Of a DNA stretch of 64,000 nt, positions 47,139-56,446 are shown one piece after another (position 1 is the first letter of the stretch; the number at the start of each line of letters is the position of its first letter). Both the position numbers and the translations under genes were made by a program. The notes under the pieces are model-generated. The model was not told the origin of the DNA. It worked only from the letters and a program-made list of their open reading frames with translations, and did not search any database. This stretch comes from Psychrobacter sp. GTDB lineage: Bacteria; Pseudomonadota; Gammaproteobacteria; Pseudomonadales; Moraxellaceae. The stretch lies in assembly GCA_029267175.1 (NCBI GenBank), contig JARIDJ010000076.1, positions 19,521 through 83,520 of the forward strand, written 5' to 3'.

Positions 47139-48209
47139 TTATTTTGAATGCAATTGCTCAATTTTTTGTTCAATTCTATTAACTCGCTGCTGATAGCGAC
47201 GAATTTTGCGAAATCGCCGCGCTCTTAATACCCCTTTTATACGGCGTTTTATTAAGCGCTGGCGCGGCGGGAAAGTATCGATTTGTGGCTCGTTATAGCC
47301 ATGTAACCGATCATCACGGCGCCGCGTAATATAACCTGCTGCGCTATCGATAATCATAAACACTAAAGCTAAGCTGACCATGCCATACATGAATAAAGAG
47401 CCGCCTTCATCTAGGCTTTGCTTTAATACTGTCACCGATAATACAAACAACAGCATAGGCTCAAGATAGCTCAGTGCCCCAAATAATGAAACGGGCAGCT
47501 TGCGACTAGCCACCATCGATAGCGACATCGCAAGCGCACTAAAAGCGCCTAACAGTGGCAACAGATACCAAAACTTGCTGGTCTGTGTCGCCATACTAAA
47601 GCCGCCGCTGCTATAAAGCATGATTAATACCACCGGTGATAATAAAGTCAAATCAGAAAGCAGACCAGTAACCGGCGGTACCGCAAGCTTACGTCGCAGT
47701 AAATAATAAGGAGGATAGCCCAAGCAGGCAAACAGCGTCACCCAAGATATCGAGCCATATTGAAAAACATCGTAGCCAACGCCCATCGCTGCACAAAGCG
47801 CTGCAATCCATTGCCAAAGACTCATGTTTTCTTTATAAAGAAACCGCCCAAGCAGTATCATCACCAGTGGCAATAAAAAATAACCCAAGGTCACATCTAG
47901 CCCGTAACCATTAACAGGTCCCCACATAAATAACCAAATTTGTCCGCCCAAAATCGGCGTTGGTAATACAAACAACAACCAATCTTTTGGCGTCTTTAAA
48001 GTTTTTAGATACTCAAAAACGTGCTGCCACTGCTTGGTAAAGCTCACCAATAGCACCAAACTTAATAACATCATCAGCACACGCCATGAGGCCACCTGCG
48101 TACCTGACAAAGGCTGCATAAACAAGCCAAACAAGAACATCAGTGAAAACAAAAAACTTGATGTTATTGATGCTACGGTTCCTTGAAAGGTACGATTGGT
48201 GGTAATCAT
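47139..48209 (-). CDS. RarD-like EamA/DMT-family transporter
   Basis: This 356-residue carrier has about ten transmembrane helices. The N-terminal pattern of a small hydrophobic helix followed by MQPLSGTQVASWRVL matches the RarD subgroup of the drug/metabolite superfamily. The C-terminal 65 residues are strongly basic and cytoplasmic (RRRDDRLHG, RQRLIKRRIKGVLRARRFRK), an unusual tail. AAAGG lies 8 bases before the ATG. The substrate is unknown; chloramphenicol sensitivity is the historical association for RarD. The start is well supported and the end is an ordinary stop. Confidence 0.88.
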   Translation of the reverse strand: MITTNRTFQGTVASITSSFLFSLMFLFGLFMQPLSGTQVASWRVLMMLLSLVLLVSFTKQWQHVFEYLKTLKTPKDWLLFVLPTPILGGQIWLFMWGPVNGYGLDVTLGYFLLPLVMILLGRFLYKENMSLWQWIAALCAAMGVGYDVFQYGSISWVTLFACLGYPPYYLLRRKLAVPPVTGLLSDLTLLSPVVLIMLYSSGGFSMATQTSKFWYLLPLLGAFSALAMSLSMVASRKLPVSLFGALSYLEPMLLFVLSVTVLKQSLDEGGSLFMYGMVSLALVFMIIDSAAGYITRRRDDRLHGYNEPQIDTFPPRQRLIKRRIKGVLRARRFRKIRRYQQRVNRIEQKIEQLHSK

Positions 48210-48310
48210 GACAACAGCCTTTTAATTTAAAACCCGTTTTGGGACAAACTATTTTTTATAATACGCTCTGCTTAAAATCCTAGTTATTTAAAATATCAGA
48301 TAAAAAACTA

Positions 48311-48345
48311 AAAACCTCCAACGATAACGTCAGAGGCTTTTTTTA
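48311..48345 (-). terminator. Terminator after gyrA
   Basis: In reverse-strand RNA, CCUCUGACG pairs with CGUUGGAGG (two G-U pairs) around a UUAU loop, followed by a U run. The stem sits about 40 bases past the gyrA stop. Confidence 0.82.
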
Positions 48346-48385
48346 AAAAAGTTTAAAATTAATATAAGGTGACTAGCGGCAACTA

Positions 48386-51220
48386 TTAATCCTCGTTATC
48401 GGCGTCACTATTATCGGCTAAACTCTCATCTTCTAAAGTATAGTCATTAGCGATATCAATAGAATTACTTATTTCAGAATTAGCGCTGCTATCAGTCTTA
48501 GCATCTATGTCTCTTTGTTCTTGCCCTTCAACCTCAAAGGTGCCGTCTTCGCGCATAGCATCGATCAAAGCGTTATCTTCTTCTTCATGCTCGACACGTG
48601 CCATAGCGACTAGTTTTTCATCCTTCGATAAACGTATCAAAGTCACGCCTTGGGTGTTACGACCCGAGCTTGCTACATGCTCAACTGGCGTACGTACAAG
48701 CGTACCTTTATCAGATATTAAGATAATATCATCTTCTGGATCAACTTTAGTAGCTCGAACCAAAGCGCCGTTACGCTCGCTAGTTTTGATAGCGATGACG
48801 CCGCCGCCGCCGCGATGCTGAGTATTAAACTCATCAACGAAGGTACGCTTACCAAAGCCATTTTCGCAAGCAATTAGGATCTCGCGTACATCATCTTCAA
48901 TCACCACTAGTGATCTAATAAACTCATCATCAGCCAGACGCATACCACGCACACCTTTAGCGGTACGGCCCATAGCGCGAGCATCGTTTTCATCGAAGCG
49001 AATTGCTTTACCACTAGAAGCAAATAGCATCACTTCTTGGCTACCGTTAGTGATACGGGCGCTGACTAATTTATCACCTTCCTCTAACCCAACGGCAATC
49101 AGACCGTTAGAGCGAATATTAGCAAACTGCTTGAGCTCTACGCGCTTGACCGTACCATTGGCGGTCGCAAAGAACACGAACGGTGGCTCAGCGGTATTGC
49201 TGTCCTCTGCTGAGTCATCTAAATCTTCTGTACCAGCAGAGCTGTTCGCTGATAGCTCTTCTACAAACTTTGGAATTGGTAGGATTGTCGTCACCGACTC
49301 ATCACCACTTAGGCCAATCAAGTTCACTAGTGGACGGCCACGCGAGCCGCGGCTAGCGATAGGCACTTCAAAGCCGCGCAGACTAAAGACTCGGCCCGTA
49401 TCGGTAAAGCATAGCACGGTGGCATGCGTCGAGGTGACGACCAAATGATCAATGACATCATCTTCTTTCATCGCCGTGGCTGACTTACCTTTACCGCCGC
49501 GCTTTTGTGCCACATAATCATCGATAGGCTGGGTTTTGGCATAACCGGTACGCGAAACCGTCATTACTACCGTTTGCTCTGGAATCAAGTCCTCACGACT
49601 AAAGTCAGTCCGTGAGTCGATAATATCAGTACGGCGCGCATCCCCAAAGTTCTCGCGAATCTCAATCAGCTCATTAGAGATAATCATCATCAGCTTATCA
49701 AAATCACCTAAGATCGATTCCAAATTAGCAATCTCACGTAGCAAGTCTTGATACTCTTCAGTTAGTTTATCTTGCTCAAGACCCGTTAGGCGGTGCAGTT
49801 GCATCTCCAAAATAGCATTGACTTGATCTAGTGATAAGCGATAGCCTTGCTCGCCTTGGACGCTATCTTCTATGAGGCCAAACGGCGCTTTTGGATCTTC
49901 GCCTTCAATATAATCCGGACGTACCGATTGGCTACCCGCAGCCGCTAGCATCGCCACCACGCTGCCCGATCCCCAAATATTACCTAGCAAACTCTCACGC
50001 GCTTCACCGCGGCTAGCAGACGCTTTAATCGCGGCGATAATGTCGTCAATATTGGCTAAAGCGACGGTCAGACCTTCGAGCAGATGACCACGGACGCGCG
50101 CTTTATTTAGCTCAAATATAGTACGGCGCGTCACCACTTCTTGACGATGACGCACAAAGGCAGCAATCAGCTGACGTAGCGTTAATAGCTTAGGCTGACC
50201 ATTATCGAGCGCTACCATATTGATACTAAAGCTCGACTCAAGCGGCGTTTGCAAAAATAAATTGTTCACGATAACTTCAGCGGTCTCACCGCGGCGCAAG
50301 TCGATCGCGATCCGCATACCGTCTTTATCAGACTCATCGCGTATCTCAGTGATACCTTCGATTTTTTTGTCACGGACCAGCTCAGCGATACGCTCAATCA
50401 GCTTAGCTTTATTGGCTTGATAAGGCACTTCGGTAAAGACAATACGCTCACGGTCGCGGTTGACGCCCGTCTCACTCATCGGCTCGATATGATAACGACC
50501 ACGCACGTGCAAACGGCCTTTACCAGTGCGATAAGCATCTTGAATACCAGCGCGACCATAAATAATACCGCCAGTAGGAAAATCAGGGCCTGAGATATGA
50601 GTCATCAGCTCCTCAGCTGATATTTGCGGGTTTTCGGCGTACGCTAGGCAGGCATTAATCACCTCAGTTAAGTTGTGCGGCGCCATATTGGTCGCCATAC
50701 CAACCGCGATACCCGTCGCACCATTAACCAATAAGTTAGGAACACGTGCCGGCAATACGCTAGGCATGCGCTCAGAGCCGTCGTAGTTATCTTCCCAATC
50801 GACAGTGTCTTTGTCCAGATCGGCAAGCATCTGATGGGTTAGCTTGGTCATGCGTACTTCGGTATAACGCATGGCTGCCGGTGGATCATCGTCAATGGAG
50901 CCAAAGTTACCTTGCCCATCAACCATGGGGTAGCGCAGACTAAAATCCTGCGCCATACGTACAATAGCGTCATAGACGGCACTGTCGCCATGCGGATGGT
51001 ACTTACCAATCACGTCCCCGACCACACGCGCCGACTTTTTATAAGGCTTATTGTAGTCATTAGAGAGCACGTGCATAGCGTACATCACCCGGCGATGCAC
51101 CGGCTTGAAACCATCACGGACATCAGGTAGCGCGCGCGAGACAATCACGCTCATCGCATAATCCAAATAGGACTGCTTTAATTCATCTACAATGCCAATA
51201 GGACTGACCGACTCGCTCAT
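48386..51220 (-). CDS. gyrA: DNA gyrase subunit A
   Basis: GyrA is the breakage-reunion subunit that introduces negative supercoils. The ATG at 51220 is chosen: GAAGGAG lies 5-7 bases upstream, and an earlier in-frame ATG at 51238 lacks a site. The catalytic Tyr119 lies in [10 protein letters not shown]. The quinolone-resistance region [19 protein letters not shown] has Ser80 and Asp84, equivalent to E. coli Ser83 and Asp87, so it is wild type there. The GyrA box is QKRGGKG. The C-terminal wheel has an acidic Ser/Glu-rich insertion near 49200-49265. The protein ends in a long acidic tail, making it longer than E. coli GyrA. Confidence 0.97.
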   Translation of the reverse strand: MSESVSPIGIVDELKQSYLDYAMSVIVSRALPDVRDGFKPVHRRVMYAMHVLSNDYNKPYKKSARVVGDVIGKYHPHGDSAVYDAIVRMAQDFSLRYPMVDGQGNFGSIDDDPPAAMRYTEVRMTKLTHQMLADLDKDTVDWEDNYDGSERMPSVLPARVPNLLVNGATGIAVGMATNMAPHNLTEVINACLAYAENPQISAEELMTHISGPDFPTGGIIYGRAGIQDAYRTGKGRLHVRGRYHIEPMSETGVNRDRERIVFTEVPYQANKAKLIERIAELVRDKKIEGITEIRDESDKDGMRIAIDLRRGETAEVIVNNLFLQTPLESSFSINMVALDNGQPKLLTLRQLIAAFVRHRQEVVTRRTIFELNKARVRGHLLEGLTVALANIDDIIAAIKASASRGEARESLLGNIWGSGSVVAMLAAAGSQSVRPDYIEGEDPKAPFGLIEDSVQGEQGYRLSLDQVNAILEMQLHRLTGLEQDKLTEEYQDLLREIANLESILGDFDKLMMIISNELIEIRENFGDARRTDIIDSRTDFSREDLIPEQTVVMTVSRTGYAKTQPIDDYVAQKRGGKGKSATAMKEDDVIDHLVVTSTHATVLCFTDTGRVFSLRGFEVPIASRGSRGRPLVNLIGLSGDESVTTILPIPKFVEELSANSSAGTEDLDDSAEDSNTAEPPFVFFATANGTVKRVELKQFANIRSNGLIAVGLEEGDKLVSARITNGSQEVMLFASSGKAIRFDENDARAMGRTAKGVRGMRLADDEFIRSLVVIEDDVREILIACENGFGKRTFVDEFNTQHRGGGGVIAIKTSERNGALVRATKVDPEDDIILISDKGTLVRTPVEHVASSGRNTQGVTLIRLSKDEKLVAMARVEHEEEDNALIDAMREDGTFEVEGQEQRDIDAKTDSSANSEISNSIDIANDYTLEDESLADNSDADNED

Positions 51221-51863
51221 ATACACTCCTTCATTCATATCCGCTTTATTAATTTTGCAGGCTTTATAGATCGCTTAACGAGCTGATCAAAGTCTAATGA
51301 ATACCAAATAATTATTCAAAAACTGACAGGCAAAGCAACACCATAAAGCGTGAAAAATATTGGGGAGATGACGATAGTTTTAGTAGTAAATAAAGAGGAC
51401 TATTTTAGCACAAATTTGCCTTGTTAGGGGTATCTACATGCTAATAAAATCAAGCAAAACAGCCTTCTAACCGACTCTGTCTTTTATTGACAAAGTTGAG
51501 TCAATATTACTTTAATAATAAGTATTTTTTTTAACAGTTGTGACTTATCAGTAAATAAAAGATAACCACTTTGTATAGTTAAATCGAAATAAAATAGAGG
51601 CGCTGTTAGTGATGTACAACTGGTATAAATTTTCCTAGCTTACTTTTTCTACGCTGTTTCGATGCTACAAAAAATTCATCTTAGCTGTACTATATCGGTT
51701 TTGAAGTGAGTCGATTATAGCGATTTTTATTGCTGAAAATTTTTTGAAATGACTATCAAGATAATAGTAGACAAAAACCCTCTAGTCGCTACACTATCCC
51801 TCTGCTTATCTCTGCTAATGCTAACCTATAAACTCTTATTTACATTACAGGCCATCTCTTATT
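51221..51863. other. Long intergenic region upstream of gyrA
   Basis: These 643 bases separate divergent gyrA and a small membrane-protein gene. They hold the gyrA promoter region, a diverged copy of the dispersed repeat (51574-51692) and otherwise AT-rich sequence. No ORF with a ribosome site is supported. Confidence 0.6.
51574..51692 (+). repeat. Dispersed approximately 120-bp repeat, copy B (degenerate)
   Basis: This copy aligns to the reverse complement of 41393-41511. It starts TATAGTTAAATCGAAATAAA (19 of 20 identical), continues through ACTGGTATAAATTTTCCT, TCTACGCTG and ATGCTACAAAA, and ends near CTTAGCTGTACTA. By eye roughly three quarters of positions match with few or no gaps. The outer inverted repeat is degraded, so its hairpin is weaker than in copy A. 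Confidence 0.78.
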
Positions 51864-52139
51864 ATGGATATCGTTCTAGCTCTCGTTTGGATTTTGGCAA
51901 TGGTGCTGTATAGCTTTTCTAGCGATTATGCGCTCAATTTTCCTAATCATAATAATCAGGCGCTGCCTTATGTGCGTTGGGGCTCGTTACTAGTAGCCAT
52001 GGCGCTATCCGCTTATCTTGCGCAGGCCTATCAGGAGAACTTGCAAGGTACGGGTATTTGGGTCTTTGTGATTATGGTTTTTGTCATTATTATCTTATCC
52101 AAACTGGTTTTTAAATGGGTACTTAAACGCCGTCGCTAA
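51864..52139 (+). CDS. Small polytopic membrane protein, unknown
   Basis: This 91-residue protein has about three hydrophobic segments (residues 3-19, 41-57 and 67-84), Asn/His-rich connecting sequence and a basic C-terminus (KWVLKRRR). The ribosome site is weak. It precedes cmoM by 66 bases on the same strand, so the two may be co-transcribed. I do not recognise a family. Confidence 0.65.
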   Translation: MDIVLALVWILAMVLYSFSSDYALNFPNHNNQALPYVRWGSLLVAMALSAYLAQAYQENLQGTGIWVFVIMVFVIIILSKLVFKWVLKRRR

Positions 52140-52205
52140 TGTAAAAAGTATACTAAGATTCAAGATTACGATGATAACTATGTTAATAATAAAGAATAAG
52201 CTTTT

Positions 52206-53069
52206 ATGACAGACAAAACTCAAAAAAATAAAGATAAACTCATGCCCCAAGCACGTAGCGATCGTAGCTTTGAGTCGATTGCCGATCATTTTGAAAAAAA
52301 GGTTTATGGTGGTCTAAAAGGCGATATCCGGCTTGCGGTGCTGCGTCGGGATATATTTGATTATGCCTCACAGCTCAGCGTAAGCTTGCAGCGGCCGCTA
52401 CGTATTTTGGATGTGGGCGCAGGGCTAGCGCAAGTCGCCATAGAGTTAGCGACGCAAGGTCATGAGCTGGTAATAAATGACATCTCTGGCGCTATGTTAA
52501 CTAAAGCAAAAGCGCAGGCAGCAGCGGTTGAGGCGAATAATACTACTAACCTGAATATAAAATGGCTGGTTTGCCCTTATCAGCAGCTACCTGCAAAGTT
52601 TGCTGAAGACCCTCTCGATAAATTCGATCTGATACTCTGCCATGCCTTACTTGAGTGGCTGGCTAATCCTAGCGATATTATGGATTTTTTTGATGCGCAT
52701 CTAAATGCTAATGGTGCGTTATCACTGTGCTTTTATAACCCAGCGAGTTTTGATTATCGCAATCTTATTATGGGTAATTTTAATTTGTTAGATAGCTTAG
52801 TCGAAGGGGATTATGCAGCGGACAATAAAAAGAGCTTAACGCCTAATCATCCCGTTGCCAAACAACAGGTAGAAGCTTGGTTACAGCAGCACAACTATCA
52901 AACTATTTTAACTAGTGGCCTACGCGTCTTTCATGACTACTCGCCGCTCAAACGTGGCGGCCACAATGATCCAGAGGCAGTGATAAGAATGGAGCTACGT
53001 TACTCGCAATTAGAGCCTTATAAATGGCTGGGGCGCTATTTACATATCTTAGCAACTACTAACCATTAA
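52206..53069 (+). CDS. cmoM: CmoM, tRNA 5-carboxymethoxyuridine methyltransferase
   Basis: CmoM methylates the wobble cmo5U of certain tRNAs with SAM to give mcmo5U. The 287-residue protein matches the E. coli CmoM pattern throughout. The start is RSFESIADHFEKKVYGGLKG. The SAM-binding stretch is RILDVGAGLAQVAIELATQG. LCHALLEWLANP, LSLCFYN, GNFN and TSGLRVFHDY follow, then YSQLEPYKWLGRYLHI. The first 15 residues are a polar extension, and the true start may be the internal ATG at residue 13. cmoA and cmoB are not in the window. Confidence 0.9.
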   Translation: MTDKTQKNKDKLMPQARSDRSFESIADHFEKKVYGGLKGDIRLAVLRRDIFDYASQLSVSLQRPLRILDVGAGLAQVAIELATQGHELVINDISGAMLTKAKAQAAAVEANNTTNLNIKWLVCPYQQLPAKFAEDPLDKFDLILCHALLEWLANPSDIMDFFDAHLNANGALSLCFYNPASFDYRNLIMGNFNLLDSLVEGDYAADNKKSLTPNHPVAKQQVEAWLQQHNYQTILTSGLRVFHDYSPLKRGGHNDPEAVIRMELRYSQLEPYKWLGRYLHILATTNH

Positions 53070-53107
53070 TTTAGCACCTCTTTTTTTGGCTTGCTACTAA
53101 GCGTCTT

Positions 53108-54520
53108 TTACATTCTATCGTACTCTGACCAAGTGGTGGCGTTGACATCTTTTTCATCAAACACCACTACATGTTCAAGTAGTGGCAAGATGCCAATATG
53201 GCTGCCAATCTCATGATTATGATGGCTGGCGACTAATGACAGTACCGTCTGGCCATTATCAAGCTGCAAGCGATAGAGATAATTAGCGCCGCGAAACACT
53301 CGGCCCACTACTAGCGCTGTCTGCTGACTTTCATCATCGTGAATAATATCGTCAGGACGGACTAATACCTTGATGGGCGTACCGTTAGGATAGTCGTATT
53401 CACAATATTGCGGCTGGCCTGATTCATCATAGACCTCCATGCGTCGATAAATATCGCCAAGCGCAGTCTCGACATGACCTTCTTTGATTATGCCATCTAT
53501 CATCGCGCCTTCTCCGACGAACTCAGCGACAAAGGGGCTAATAGGTTGATGATATAACTCGTCAGGCGTCGCCCACTGTACTAACTTGCCTTGATGCATA
53601 ACCCCTACTTTATCCGCCAAAGCAAAAGCTTCGTTTTGATCGTGAGTGACCAAGATGGCGGTAGTATTGGTACGTTTTAGGATATCGCGTACGCTCATCG
53701 CTAATGACTCACGCAAGACCACATCAAGGTTAGAGAATGGCTCATCGAGTAGCAGCAGTTTAGGCTTAGGCGCTAATGCTCGCGCTAAAGCCACACGCTG
53801 TTGCTGACCGCCTGATAGCTCAGCAGGACGCTTATTTGCGTGCTCGCTTAGTCCCACTAACTCTAACATCTCTGCTACGCGTGCTTTTTTATCGCTAGCG
53901 GACCACTTATTAAGACCAAAAGCGATATTCTTGGCGACGCTTAAATGACCAAATAAAGCATAGTCTTGAAACACCATACCCATACCGCGTTTGGCCGGAG
54001 CAATAGCAAAAGACTTACCCTTACTTTGCTCAGTTAAGCGCTGATTATTTAGCTCAATTTTGCCCTGACGAGTCGGCTCAAGACCAGCAATAGCTCTTAG
54101 CGCGGTGGTTTTTCCGCAGCCGCTATAACCCAAAAAACAACCAATCTCGCCTTGTTGCAAGCTTAAAGATAGCTCGTCAACCACAGTGATATCGTCATAC
54201 CCTACTACCAAATTCTCCACCTTTAAAAAAGGTACTTCAGTAGCGCTTAAACTATGAACTCGCTTGCCCTGCTCATTATTCTTAATATCAGTGCCATTGC
54301 CATTATTTTTATAAGACTTAGCGTTTTGCATAGATTGACCTTTTATCGAAACTACTGATGACTTCTTGAGCGCCTCAAACCTAGCTTTGGCTTTGATAAG
54401 CTTGGGATCTAGCAGTTTAGTAGATTTTGGCGTGCTGCTTTTTTGCGATAGGGCTTTTTGGCTTGTATTCTCAGCGCTATTTTGTTTATTCAAAGCATCA
54501 TCGGTCAAATTGGTATACAT
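53108..54520 (-). CDS. fbpC: Ferric-iron ABC transporter ATP-binding protein (FbpC-like)
   Basis: This ATPase energises iron import with the FbpB-like permease upstream. It has Walker A GYSGCGKTT, the signature ELSGGQQQRVALARAL, Walker B LLLLDEPFSNLD and the H-loop LVTHDQNEA. A C-terminal regulatory (TOBE-like) part follows. The iron-type GYSGCGKT spacing and HQPISPFVAEFVGEGAMIDG fit the FbpC/FutC group. The frame from 54520 adds about 95 Lys/Ser/Asn-rich residues before the domain. An internal ATG at 54331 has a better ribosome site (AAAGGT) and could be the real start. It is the last gene of the fbpA-fbpB-fbpC operon. Confidence 0.9.
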   Translation of the reverse strand: MYTNLTDDALNKQNSAENTSQKALSQKSSTPKSTKLLDPKLIKAKARFEALKKSSVVSIKGQSMQNAKSYKNNGNGTDIKNNEQGKRVHSLSATEVPFLKVENLVVGYDDITVVDELSLSLQQGEIGCFLGYSGCGKTTALRAIAGLEPTRQGKIELNNQRLTEQSKGKSFAIAPAKRGMGMVFQDYALFGHLSVAKNIAFGLNKWSASDKKARVAEMLELVGLSEHANKRPAELSGGQQQRVALARALAPKPKLLLLDEPFSNLDVVLRESLAMSVRDILKRTNTTAILVTHDQNEAFALADKVGVMHQGKLVQWATPDELYHQPISPFVAEFVGEGAMIDGIIKEGHVETALGDIYRRMEVYDESGQPQYCEYDYPNGTPIKVLVRPDDIIHDDESQQTALVVGRVFRGANYLYRLQLDNGQTVLSLVASHHNHEIGSHIGILPLLEHVVVFDEKDVNATTWSEYDRM

Positions 54521-54679
54521 AAGAAGGTACTCATAAGCTATTGATAAATAAGACTAATAACTATTAATAGCAAGTTAATAAAAGCAGTATAGTAACACTG
54601 GCCTATAAGATATAAGGGGTAGCGAATAGGTTTTAAAGTCGCTAACTCTCAAAAACCATTAGCCGTTAAGCTTTAATTG

Positions 54680-56344
54680 CTAGCTATGTTTCTCGCTTTG
54701 GCGCAGCAGTATCCAGACCGGTATCAGCCCTACTAAAACTATTAATAAGCTAGGTAGCGCAGCTCTTGCCCACATGCCTTCGCTTGTCATCTCAAACACT
54801 CGTACTGCCAACGTATCCCAGCCTTGCCGCCGCGTCATCAAGGTAATTGGCATCTCTTTCATCACCTCTACAAAACCCATTAATAGGGCGGTAAGCACCC
54901 CAGGGCTAAGCACTGGTAAAACCACTTGCCGCCAACGCTGGAGGGGACTATCGCTAAGCAGTTCAGCGGCTGCTTCTTGATTGACCGTGAGCCGCTGCAA
55001 TTGCCGATCAATCGGCTGGAAACTCACCGTCATAAAGCGCGTGGATAAGGCCAATAACATCACAATGACACTGCCGGATAGCACCTGTTTTGAGGTAATA
55101 CCAAAAGCTATCATTTGATTATCAAGCCAAGCGATAGGAATAAACACCCCAACCGCCAATACCGTACCAGGGACTACATAGCCTAAATTAGCAAGCGTCG
55201 TCATCAGTTTCGTGCTTTTGTCAGTGTAATGGCGCTTGACCCAAGCAATAATAATAGCCAAAAAAGCAATTAATAGAGTGGTCATACTGGCAATAAGCAA
55301 GCTGTTCGTGACAAAGTCAATATAACGCGCATCGAAATCTTGCTGATAGTTCATCGCTGTCCAGTACAACAGCTGTATAAAAGGTACTAAAAAAGCGAGT
55401 AAAAATACGGTCGTACATAATAACGTCATCGCCCATTTAGCAGGCAGGCTACTACTCAAACGCTGACTACTGCCTTGATTGACATCGTTACCGCGTCTTG
55501 CTTGCCAGTATTGCTCAAACAGCACTACCATAAATACCACGCCGATAAGTAATGCCGCTAACTGCGCGGCAGTAGTCAAGCTAAAAAAGCCAAACCAAGC
55601 CTTATAAATAGCGGTAGTAAAAGTATCGACATTGAACACTGAGACCGCGCCAAAATCCGCTAAGGTCTCCATACTAGCTAGCAATAAGCCGCCAATTATC
55701 CAAGGCAAAGCTTGTGGTAGCGCTAAACGAAAAAACACCCGGCTGCGGCTGAGCCCTAGCATCTGCCCGGCTTCAATAGCGCGGTGGCCTTGCGACAAAA
55801 AAGCTTGTCTTGCTAACAAATAAACATAAGGATAAAAGGCTAACGATAATACTAAACCTGCGCCCCAGACATTACGCACCGAAGGAATAGCCGCGCTAAA
55901 ACCTAGCTCGCGCAAACTGCTTTGCAGGGGCCCACTAAAATCAACGATACCAACAGTCACAAACGCTAGTACATAAGCTGGCATAGCTAGCGGCAGCATC
56001 AATGCCCAAGAAAAAAACCGCTGTCCTGGGAAGCGGTACATACTAGTGACCCAAGCCAGCGAGGTGCCCACAGTACCGGAGATAATAGTCACCATCGCTA
56101 GTAAAATGGCGGTATTTTTGAGTACTTGCGGCAGCACGTATTCGCCCATATGCGACCAGATATCAGCCATCGGCTGTGTCCAAGATAATAGGACGATCAT
56201 AATCGGTATCAGCATAAACAACGAAATCAGTCCTAAGACTGATTTCGATAAAACACGTTTAAGAGAGGTACGATCTTTACGGACAATAAGGTCTGTATCG
56301 GCCATATCGTCTTGCGGATTAGACGCTTTTGGTATAGTTATCAT
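54680..56344 (-). CDS. fbpB: Ferric-iron ABC transporter permease (FbpB-like)
   Basis: This 554-residue protein contains two fused permease units of about six helices each. Each has an EAA loop for ATPase docking: EAGQMLGLSRSRVFFRLALP in the first and EAAAELLSDSPLQRWRQVVLP in the second. The duplicated architecture is typical of iron(III) importers of the FbpB/SfuB type. It lies between fbpA (84 bases upstream) and fbpC (159 bases downstream). I see no frameshift or truncation. Confidence 0.92.
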   Translation of the reverse strand: MITIPKASNPQDDMADTDLIVRKDRTSLKRVLSKSVLGLISLFMLIPIMIVLLSWTQPMADIWSHMGEYVLPQVLKNTAILLAMVTIISGTVGTSLAWVTSMYRFPGQRFFSWALMLPLAMPAYVLAFVTVGIVDFSGPLQSSLRELGFSAAIPSVRNVWGAGLVLSLAFYPYVYLLARQAFLSQGHRAIEAGQMLGLSRSRVFFRLALPQALPWIIGGLLLASMETLADFGAVSVFNVDTFTTAIYKAWFGFFSLTTAAQLAALLIGVVFMVVLFEQYWQARRGNDVNQGSSQRLSSSLPAKWAMTLLCTTVFLLAFLVPFIQLLYWTAMNYQQDFDARYIDFVTNSLLIASMTTLLIAFLAIIIAWVKRHYTDKSTKLMTTLANLGYVVPGTVLAVGVFIPIAWLDNQMIAFGITSKQVLSGSVIVMLLALSTRFMTVSFQPIDRQLQRLTVNQEAAAELLSDSPLQRWRQVVLPVLSPGVLTALLMGFVEVMKEMPITLMTRRQGWDTLAVRVFEMTSEGMWARAALPSLLIVLVGLIPVWILLRQSEKHS

Positions 56345-56414
56345 AACGTTATTACCATCTCGTACCCTTTATTACTATTGCTACTCTGGAGTTTATACTG
56401 ACAAGCAAACCCTT

Positions 56415-56446
56415 ATTTATAACCAGCTTTATTTATAACCAGCTTT
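56415..56446 (-). repeat. 16-bp exact tandem duplication at the fbpA stop codon
   Basis: ATTTATAACCAGCTTT occurs twice in tandem, at 56415-56430 and 56431-56446. The upstream copy in the coding sense encodes the terminal AGYK, and the duplicate lies across and after the stop. It is an apparent recent duplication. Confidence 0.9.
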
